Below are positions 57,919 through 64,000 of a stretch of 64,000 bases of DNA, in pieces. How positions within the stretch are numbered: the stretch's first letter is position 1; every line of letters begins with the position of its first letter. The notes below the pieces were generated by a model. It was not told where the DNA came from. It did not search any database and was given only the letters and a program-made list of their open reading frames with translations. This stretch comes from Thalassotalea_A litorea. GTDB taxonomy: Bacteria; Pseudomonadota; Gammaproteobacteria; Enterobacterales; Alteromonadaceae. The stretch covers positions 62,001 to 126,000 of the forward strand of contig NZ_JBHZSG010000003.1 in the NCBI RefSeq assembly GCF_043642205.1. The letters run 5' to 3'. The position numbers and the translations under genes are program-made.

Positions 57919-59397
57919 ATGTATTTAGGTATTGATCTTGGTACCTCTGGCGTAAAAGTCGTGGTCCTTGATGAGCAAAAACGGTTAGTCGCCCAAGGCA
58001 GCGCACCATTAGAGGTTTCCTATCCGGCTCCTTTGCATTCGGAGCAAAACCCACAAGACTGGTGGCAAGCGACGAATGTTGCTATTCAACAAATAAAACG
58101 CCAGCAGCCTGATTTACTCGCCAAGGTAATCGCCGTTGGTCTGTCAGGACAAATGCATGGTGCAACATTGCTTGATGAAGATGACAACGTCATACGTCCC
58201 GCTATCCTCTGGAATGATGGCCGTAGTCAGCAACAATGCCGTCAGATAGAACAAATGGTACCTGACAGCCAAAATATTACCGGCAACATAGCAATGCCAG
58301 GATTTACCGCGCCAAAAATTCTCTGGCTGCAAGAGCATGAACCACAAGCTTATCAACGTATCGCTAAGGTCTTATTACCTAAAGATTATTTACGTTTCAA
58401 AATGACCGGTGACTACGCATCGGATATGTCAGATAGCGCCGGTACCTTGTGGTTAGATGTGGGCAATCGTTGTTGGTCTGATGAAATGCTGCAAGCCTGT
58501 GGTTTAAGCCAATCCCATATGCCGAAATTATTCGAAGGCAATCAATCCACTGGAACATTAACCGCCGAGATAGCCAAGGCGTGGGGAATGGCAGAAGTGC
58601 CGGTTGCCGCGGGTGGTGGTGATAATGCCGCTGGTGCCGCAGGAATTGGTGTAATTAATCCGGGAGACGCCTTTTTATCATTAGGTACCTCTGGTGTCTA
58701 TTTTGTTGCCAACGAAACCTACAAACCCAATCCCGAAGGAGCCTTGCATACGTTTTGTCATTGCATTGACAATACCTGGCATCAAATGTCAGTCATTTTA
58801 AGCGCTGCCAGTTGTCTGAGTTGGGTTATTAAATTAACGGGCGCTGACAATGAAACCTCTTTTCTGGAGGAAATAAGCGAGCTGGATTTTAGCGAGCCGG
58901 GACAAGTTATGTTCCTTCCTTATTTAACGGGTGAAAGAACACCACATAACGACCCGGAAGCGAAAGGCGTATTTATTGGCTTAACGCAAAGCACCGACCG
59001 AGCAGAACTGGGCCGCGCCGTACTTGAGGGTGTCGCCTTTGCCTTTGCCGATGGGCAAAAATCGTTGCTTGATGCTGGTACGAAAATAAAGCAGGTATCA
59101 GTAATTGGCGGCGGTTCAAAGAGCCCTTTATGGGGCAAAATTTTAGCCAGCGTTTTAAATAAGACACTTACCTATCGCAAAGGTGGCGATGTAGGGCCGG
59201 CTTTTGGCGCGGCAAATTTAGCCCGTCTGGCGGTATCTAACGAAACTTCAGCATCGGTGTGCACGCCGGGGGAGATCATACAAACCATCGGGCCTGACGC
59301 GGTTATGTCAGCATTTTATGCCGAACAATGGCAGACCTATCAACAACTATATCGCAGTCTGAAATCCATTTTTCGGGATATAAAGCCGCACCTTTAA
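57919..59397 (+). CDS. xylB: Xylulokinase
   Basis: This 492-residue FGGY-family kinase phosphorylates D-xylulose to xylulose 5-phosphate. It has the N-terminal YLGIDLGTSGVKVVVLDE, ILWNDGRSQQQC, AGGGDNAAGAAGIGVINPGD, the catalytic-region SLGTSGVYFV, FLPYLTGERTPHNDPEAKG and VIGGGSKSPLWGKILASV. The length matches E. coli XylB (484). It is followed 54 bases later by xylA and preceded by an operator site. Confidence 0.96.
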   Translation: MYLGIDLGTSGVKVVVLDEQKRLVAQGSAPLEVSYPAPLHSEQNPQDWWQATNVAIQQIKRQQPDLLAKVIAVGLSGQMHGATLLDEDDNVIRPAILWNDGRSQQQCRQIEQMVPDSQNITGNIAMPGFTAPKILWLQEHEPQAYQRIAKVLLPKDYLRFKMTGDYASDMSDSAGTLWLDVGNRCWSDEMLQACGLSQSHMPKLFEGNQSTGTLTAEIAKAWGMAEVPVAAGGGDNAAGAAGIGVINPGDAFLSLGTSGVYFVANETYKPNPEGALHTFCHCIDNTWHQMSVILSAASCLSWVIKLTGADNETSFLEEISELDFSEPGQVMFLPYLTGERTPHNDPEAKGVFIGLTQSTDRAELGRAVLEGVAFAFADGQKSLLDAGTKIKQVSVIGGGSKSPLWGKILASVLNKTLTYRKGGDVGPAFGAANLARLAVSNETSASVCTPGEIIQTIGPDAVMSAFYAEQWQTYQQLYRSLKSIFRDIKPHL

Positions 59398-59451
59398 TTA
59401 AACCTAACCATCATCCAATCAAATGACCAATTTTTTAGCCGGAGACCAATC

Positions 59452-60771
59452 ATGAGCGAAAATTTTTTTACGAATGTCGAGAAGATTCAATACGAAGGGG
59501 AAAACAGTACCAATCCATTAGCGTTTCGCTATTACGATGAAAATCGCATCGTAATGGGCAAGAGCATGAAAGAACATCTGCGCTTTGCCGCCTGCTACTG
59601 GCACAATTTCTGCTGGCCGGGCTCAGATATTTTTGGCGCTGGCACATTCGATCGCCCTTGGATTACCCCGTTTGGTGATCAAATGGCCCATGCAGAACAA
59701 AAAGCGAAAGTTGCCTTTGAGTTTTTCGAAAAACTTGGGGTTCCTTACTTTTGTTTTCATGATACCGATATTGCTCCCGAAGGTGCAACGTTACAAGAAA
59801 GCCATGATAATGTATCGCGCATCGTTGATATTTTCGGTGAAGAGATGCAACGCACTGGTACTGGTCTACTATGGGGAACCGCGAATCTATTCTCTAACCC
59901 GCGTTTTTGTGCAGGTGGTTCCACCAACCCAGATCCTGAAGTCTTTGCCTATGCTGCCGCGCAGGTAAAACATGTACTTGAAGCAACCCATACCTTAGGT
60001 GGTGAAAATTATGTGTTATGGGGTGGTCGAGAAGGTTACGATACGCTGCTGAACACCGACTTAAAACGTGAAGGTGAACAATACGCGCGCTTTTTGAAAA
60101 TGGTGATTGATCATAAACACAAAATTGGTTTTAAAGGTACTATTTTGATCGAACCAAAGCCTCAGGAACCGACCAAACATCAATATGATTATGACACCGC
60201 AACCGTGCATGGTTTTCTGCTTGAACATGGTTTACAGGACGAAGTCAAAGTCAATATTGAAGCCAACCATGCGACGCTTGCCGGTCACAGTTTCCACCAT
60301 GAAATTGCGGTCGCCTGTGCTAAAGGTATCATGGGTAGTGTCGATGCCAACCGCGGTGATATGCAAAATGGTTGGGATACGGATCAATTCCCGAATGACG
60401 TCGCTGAATGCACCTTAGTCATGTATGAAATTCTCAAAGCCGGCGGTTTTGAAACCGGTGGATTTAACTTTGATACCAAGATTCGTCGCCAATCGACTGC
60501 ACGTGACGACCTGTTCCATGGTCATATCGGCGGTATGGATACCATGGCAAAATCATTGCTTAATGCTGCGAAACTTATCGAGGATGCGCCGTTATCGGAT
60601 TTTGTAGAACAACGTTATGGACACTGGAATGGCGAACTTGGTCAGAGCATCCTTAACGGCACCGCAGATTTAGAAAGTTTGTCGAAACTGGTACTGGAAA
60701 ACAACATTAACCCTGAACCGGTATCCGGCCGCCAGGAATTATTAGAAAACATTGTTAACCGTTACGTTTAA
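59452..60771 (+). CDS. xylA: D-xylose isomerase
   Basis: This 439-residue metal-dependent TIM-barrel enzyme interconverts D-xylose and D-xylulose. It has FAACYWHNFCWPGSDIFGAG, YFCFHDTDIAPEG with the catalytic His, NYVLWGGREGYDTLLNTD, FKGTILIEPKPQEPTKHQYD with metal-binding Glu, and IEANHATLAGHSFHHE. Near-identical in length to E. coli XylA (440). Shine-Dalgarno GGAG lies before the ATG. A terminator follows. Together with xylB and the porters it forms a complete xylose entry route. Confidence 0.97.
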   Translation: MSENFFTNVEKIQYEGENSTNPLAFRYYDENRIVMGKSMKEHLRFAACYWHNFCWPGSDIFGAGTFDRPWITPFGDQMAHAEQKAKVAFEFFEKLGVPYFCFHDTDIAPEGATLQESHDNVSRIVDIFGEEMQRTGTGLLWGTANLFSNPRFCAGGSTNPDPEVFAYAAAQVKHVLEATHTLGGENYVLWGGREGYDTLLNTDLKREGEQYARFLKMVIDHKHKIGFKGTILIEPKPQEPTKHQYDYDTATVHGFLLEHGLQDEVKVNIEANHATLAGHSFHHEIAVACAKGIMGSVDANRGDMQNGWDTDQFPNDVAECTLVMYEILKAGGFETGGFNFDTKIRRQSTARDDLFHGHIGGMDTMAKSLLNAAKLIEDAPLSDFVEQRYGHWNGELGQSILNGTADLESLSKLVLENNINPEPVSGRQELLENIVNRYV

Positions 60772-60784
60772 CTTGTTGTTTATT

Positions 60785-60810
60785 GGGGCAATTCCTGCCC
60801 CTTTATTTTT
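60785..60810 (+). terminator. Rho-independent terminator after xylA
   Basis: GGGGCA-ATTCC-TGCCCC is followed by TTTATTTTT, 14 bases past the xylA stop. Confidence 0.88.
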
Positions 60811-61234
60811 AATGATGTTGGCCTAACGGCAATCAACACGCCATACATGCACTCGAATAACAGCCCAACTACTATCAATTTCCACTGTAATAGCGAACAG
60901 TGATATTGTTGCTATCACTCACAAGTTGATTGTCGGCGTATGCGGATTATCCATCTATGTTGATTGTCCGTGTATGTAGATTAAGTTGCGAAATTCTATA
61001 ATTTATACTCAGCAGGTTCCGCGTCAGAAATGTGGATTGACCGACTAAAAAAATCAATATTGCTTTTGGCATAGCGTTCGGTGCTATTTTATAACCGTTA
61101 CAATAGTGACATAGGCCACCAACGTGCTAATATGCCGGCTTAGCTGGCATTCAACTGCTGGTATGATTGCTGAAAATACCCAATACATTTTATCTACAAT
61201 ATCAACTCAATACGTAAACTAAGGTAAGTAACAG
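60811..61234. other. xylA-tkt intergenic region
   Basis: This region of about 420 bases ahead of tkt holds two imperfect 25-base direct repeats (60925-60949 and 60959-60983) and a TATAAT at 60997-61002 with only a weak -35 (TGTAGA, 16 bases upstream). No clear LacI-type site of the xyl kind was found. tkt therefore probably has its own promoter. Confidence 0.45.
60925..60983 (+). repeat. Direct repeat pair upstream of tkt
   Basis: GTTGATTGTCGGCGTATGCG and GTTGATTGTCCGTGTATGTA, each followed by GATTA, start 34 bases apart just before the candidate -10. The position suggests a tandem activator site. Confidence 0.6.
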
Positions 61235-63244
61235 ATGACCTCGCGCAAACAATTAGCCAATGCAATCCGCGCCTTGAGCATGGATGCTGTACAACAAGCC
61301 AATTCTGGTCACCCAGGAGCGCCTATGGGAATGGCGGATATCGCTGAAGTGCTGTGGAACGATTTTTTAAAGCACAACCCAGCGAACCCGAATTTCCCAG
61401 ATCGTGACCGATTTATTCTCTCCAATGGTCATGGCTCAATGCTAATTTATTCACTGTTACACCTTAGCGGTTATGACTTGCCAATTAATGAACTGAAAAA
61501 TTTCCGTCAATTACACTCAAAAACCCCAGGGCACCCCGAATATGGTTATACCCCGGGTGTTGAAACCACCACCGGTCCATTAGGCGCAGGTATTGCTAAT
61601 GCCGTAGGCATGGCCATTGCGGAAAAAACTCTGGCAGCACAGTTTAACCGTGCGGACCACGATATTGTTGATCACTTTACCTATTGTTTTATGGGCGACG
61701 GTTGTTTGATGGAAGGCATTTCCCATGAAGCCTGCTCGCTTGCCGGTACGTTAGGCCTAGGTAAGCTTATTGCCTTTTGGGATGACAACGGCATTTCAAT
61801 CGATGGTGAAGTCGAAGGCTGGTTTACCGACAATACGCCCGAGCGTTTTAAAGCCTACGGCTGGCATGTTATTGCTGATGTCGATGGCCATGATCCTGAG
61901 CAAATCAGTGCAGCGATTAAAAACGCACAGTCCGTCACGGATAAGCCGACGCTTATTTGTACCAAAACCATTATTGGTTTCGGCTCGCCAAACAAGTCTG
62001 GTTCCCATGACTGTCACGGTGCCCCATTAGGCAAAGACGAAATTGCTGCCGCTCGCGAATTTCTTAACTGGCATGAACCAGAATTTGTCGTTCCTGATAA
62101 CGTCTACCAAGGTTGGGATCATAAAGCTCAGGGTGCACAATCCGAACAAGACTGGCAGCAACGTTTTGCCGCATACCAACAAGCGCATCCCGAGCTTGCT
62201 CAAGAATTTAAGCGTCGCGTAATCGACAAACAGCTACCAACCGACTTTAGTGACAAAGCCGACGCCTTTATTGCCAAATGTCAGCAGGAAATGCCAAATA
62301 TTGCCAGCCGTAAAGCATCGCAAAACAGCATTGAAGCTTTTGCGCCGTTATTACCTGAATTACTGGGTGGTAGCGCCGATTTAGCCGGTTCAAATTTAAC
62401 CCTTTGGTCGGGTTCTAAAGGGATCGAAGCCAATGATGCTAGTGGTAACTACCTCTACTACGGTGTTCGTGAATTTGGCATGAGCGCCATTATGAACGGT
62501 ATCTCCCTTCACGACGGGTTTATCAACTACGGCGCAACCTTCCTGATGTTTATGGAATATGCTCGTAATGCGGTGCGCATGTCAGCACTGATGGGAATTC
62601 AGAATATCTTTGTTTATACCCATGACTCTATCGGTCAGGGTGAAGATGGTCCGACTCACCAGCCAATTGAACAAATCGCCAACCTGAGAATGACCCCGAA
62701 CCTGACAACCTGGCGCCCATGTGATGCAGCAGAATCTGCTGTCGCCTGGAAAGCAGCGATTGAAAATCAGAATGCGCCAAGTGCATTGGTGTTCTCACGT
62801 CAAGGGTTGACCCATCAGGCTCGTAATGATGAACAGCTGGCGAACATCAGCAAAGGTGGTTATATCCTGATTGATTGCGACGGCACCCCTGACATCATTT
62901 TGATCGCCACAGGCTCTGAAGTTGATTTAGCTGCGCAAAGTGTTAACGCATTGCAGGAGCATGGTGTGAAAGCACGCCTGGTCTCGATGCCAAGTACTTC
63001 AGTATTTGATAAGCAAGATAACGCCTACCAGCAACAGGTACTTCCCAATGATGTTATCAATGTACTGGCGGTAGAAGCCGCACACGTTGATTTCTGGTTC
63101 AAGTATGTTGGCCGATATGGTGACGTGGTTGGGATGACAACATTCGGAGAATCTGCGCCAGGTGGCGTTTTATTGGATCATTTTGGCTTTAACCTTGATA
63201 ACGTGGTTAACAAAGCCAAACAATTAATCGAACGCAATCAATAA
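61235..63244 (+). CDS. tkt: Transketolase
   Basis: This 669-residue thiamine-diphosphate enzyme moves two-carbon units in the non-oxidative pentose-phosphate pathway. It has NSGHPGAPMGMADIAEVLW, GHGSMLIYSLLHL, the ThDP motif GDGCLMEGISHEAC, PGHPEYGYTPGVETTTGPLG, and the pyrimidine domain with THDSIGQGEDGPTHQPIEQ. Length matches E. coli TktA (663). Its position after xylAB fits a role in consuming xylulose 5-phosphate, though it may also be the only housekeeping copy. pgi follows after 19 bases, probably in the same transcript. Confidence 0.97.
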   Translation: MTSRKQLANAIRALSMDAVQQANSGHPGAPMGMADIAEVLWNDFLKHNPANPNFPDRDRFILSNGHGSMLIYSLLHLSGYDLPINELKNFRQLHSKTPGHPEYGYTPGVETTTGPLGAGIANAVGMAIAEKTLAAQFNRADHDIVDHFTYCFMGDGCLMEGISHEACSLAGTLGLGKLIAFWDDNGISIDGEVEGWFTDNTPERFKAYGWHVIADVDGHDPEQISAAIKNAQSVTDKPTLICTKTIIGFGSPNKSGSHDCHGAPLGKDEIAAAREFLNWHEPEFVVPDNVYQGWDHKAQGAQSEQDWQQRFAAYQQAHPELAQEFKRRVIDKQLPTDFSDKADAFIAKCQQEMPNIASRKASQNSIEAFAPLLPELLGGSADLAGSNLTLWSGSKGIEANDASGNYLYYGVREFGMSAIMNGISLHDGFINYGATFLMFMEYARNAVRMSALMGIQNIFVYTHDSIGQGEDGPTHQPIEQIANLRMTPNLTTWRPCDAAESAVAWKAAIENQNAPSALVFSRQGLTHQARNDEQLANISKGGYILIDCDGTPDIILIATGSEVDLAAQSVNALQEHGVKARLVSMPSTSVFDKQDNAYQQQVLPNDVINVLAVEAAHVDFWFKYVGRYGDVVGMTTFGESAPGGVLLDHFGFNLDNVVNKAKQLIERNQ

Positions 63245-63263
63245 GGGACGAGGAGCACAGCGA

Positions 63264-64000
63264 ATGGTAGTTAGAACTCAACTTTCAGGATGGCAAGCGG
63301 TTGAACAACAAGCTGAGAAAATGAAGTCTCAGCATATGAAAGATTTATTCGCCAACGATAAAGAGCGATTCCAGAAATTCTCTTTGTCTTTGCCTTCCAT
63401 GCTATTTGATTATTCAAAGAATCTTGTGGATGAAACCACCATGCAGGCGTTATTTCAGCTCGCTCGTGAATGTGAGCTGGAGGCCTGGCGGGAAAAAATG
63501 TATAGCGGTGAACGCATCAACATTACCGAAGATCGTTCGGTATTGCATGTTGCCCTGCGTAATCGCAGTGATCAGCCATTACTTCTTGATGGTATTGATG
63601 TTCGAGCTCAGGTTAAGGCTGAACTGAATAAAATGCAGGCCTTTACCGAAACCGTGCGTAGTGGTAAATGGTTGGGGTATACCGGGAAATCGATTACCGA
63701 TATCGTTAGCATCGGTGTAGGTGGTTCGAACCTGGGACCACAAATGACCACAGAAGCCCTGAAAAGTTATGGGGACGGTACATTAAATGTGCATTATGTG
63801 TCGAATGTTGACGGCAATCAGATAGCGGATGTCCTGGCACCATTAAACCCGGAAACCGTGTTGTTTGTGGTTTCCAGTAAAACCTTTACCACCTCAGAAA
63901 CCATGACCAATGCCAATACCGCGGTTAATTGGTTGCTGGCACGCGCAGAAGATAAATCCGCAATCGCTAAACATTTTGTTGCGGTTTCAACCAACACCGC
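63264..64000 (+). CDS. pgi: Glucose-6-phosphate isomerase, 5' part (3' end outside window)
   Basis: The frame runs open from ATG 63264, after AGGAG, to the end of the window, giving the first 245 residues. It begins VVRTQLSGWQAVEQQAEKMK and contains ALRNRSDQPL, the PGI family motif SIGVGGSNLGPQMTTEAL, and VVSSKTFTTSETMTNA, which binds the sugar phosphate. Typical PGI is about 550 residues, so roughly 300 lie beyond the window. It catalyses glucose 6-phosphate/fructose 6-phosphate interconversion, and lies just after tkt, linking the pentose-phosphate products to central metabolism. Confidence 0.95.
   Translation, partial: MVVRTQLSGWQAVEQQAEKMKSQHMKDLFANDKERFQKFSLSLPSMLFDYSKNLVDETTMQALFQLARECELEAWREKMYSGERINITEDRSVLHVALRNRSDQPLLLDGIDVRAQVKAELNKMQAFTETVRSGKWLGYTGKSITDIVSIGVGGSNLGPQMTTEALKSYGDGTLNVHYVSNVDGNQIADVLAPLNPETVLFVVSSKTFTTSETMTNANTAVNWLLARAEDKSAIAKHFVAVSTNT

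Overview
The window is chromosomal DNA from a gammaproteobacterium, most likely a marine member of the Alteromonadales (Colwelliaceae/Thalassotalea-like). This rests on moderate-to-low GC, the gene order, protein signatures close to E. coli and Pseudomonas homologues, and many intergenic repeat families. The genus assignment is inference. About 50 protein genes are supported. I saw no rRNA, tRNA, CRISPR array, transposase or prophage.

Layout. 1-3.7 kb: a membrane/efflux cluster (truncated ion channel, AI-2E-type permease, HlyD-type adaptor, DUF2955/FUSC-like protein). 3.9-11.1 kb, minus strand: pdhR-aceE-aceF-lpdA, the pyruvate dehydrogenase complex and its GntR repressor, with two PdhR-type boxes upstream of pdhR. 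11.5-13.1 kb: ampE and ampD. 13.4-14.8 kb: a retropepsin-like protease and nadC. 15.2-19.8 kb: pilA-pilB-pilC-pilD. 20.4-22.2 kb: coaE and zapD. 22.3-25.5 kb: an AT-rich two-gene surface-polysaccharide module (O-antigen ligase-like plus an alkaline-phosphatase-superfamily transferase). 25.6 kb: yacG, which appears to start with the rare codon ATT. 26.1-29.5 kb: accessory genes (TPR-like protein, LysR regulator, DUF3465) and a 144-bp tandem repeat. 29.6-35.2 kb: mutT, secA, an M23 peptidase, dciA and lpxC. 35.4-52.3 kb, minus strand: a complete dcw cluster, mraZ-rsmH-ftsL-ftsI-murE-murF-mraY-murD-ftsW-murG-murC-ddl-ftsQ-ftsA-ftsZ. 52.8-60.8 kb: a xylose locus (two sugar porters, a LacI-family regulator, xylB, xylA) with three related LacI-type operators. 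61.2-64 kb: tkt and the 5' part of pgi.

From lpdA to mraZ the order is the one E. coli has around minute 2 (mraZ...ftsZ-lpxC-secA-mutT-yacG-zapD-coaE-pilin genes-nadC-ampD-ampE-pdhR-aceEF-lpd). Against that backbone the accessory DNA stands out: it sits on both sides of yacG. The xylose locus and tkt/pgi lie beyond mraZ and form one pathway: uptake, isomerisation, phosphorylation, then entry into the pentose-phosphate pathway and glycolysis.

The least explained material is non-coding. A composite repeat (GGTGTC arrays plus a hairpin core) recurs near gene 3' ends in a constant orientation. A 20-bp tandem array decays away from a palindrome. A 144-bp tandem repeat carries nested inverted repeats between 45-bp direct repeats. 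An orphan minus-strand terminator may mark a small RNA. pilD carries an extra hydrophilic segment whose DNA resembles one of the repeat families.
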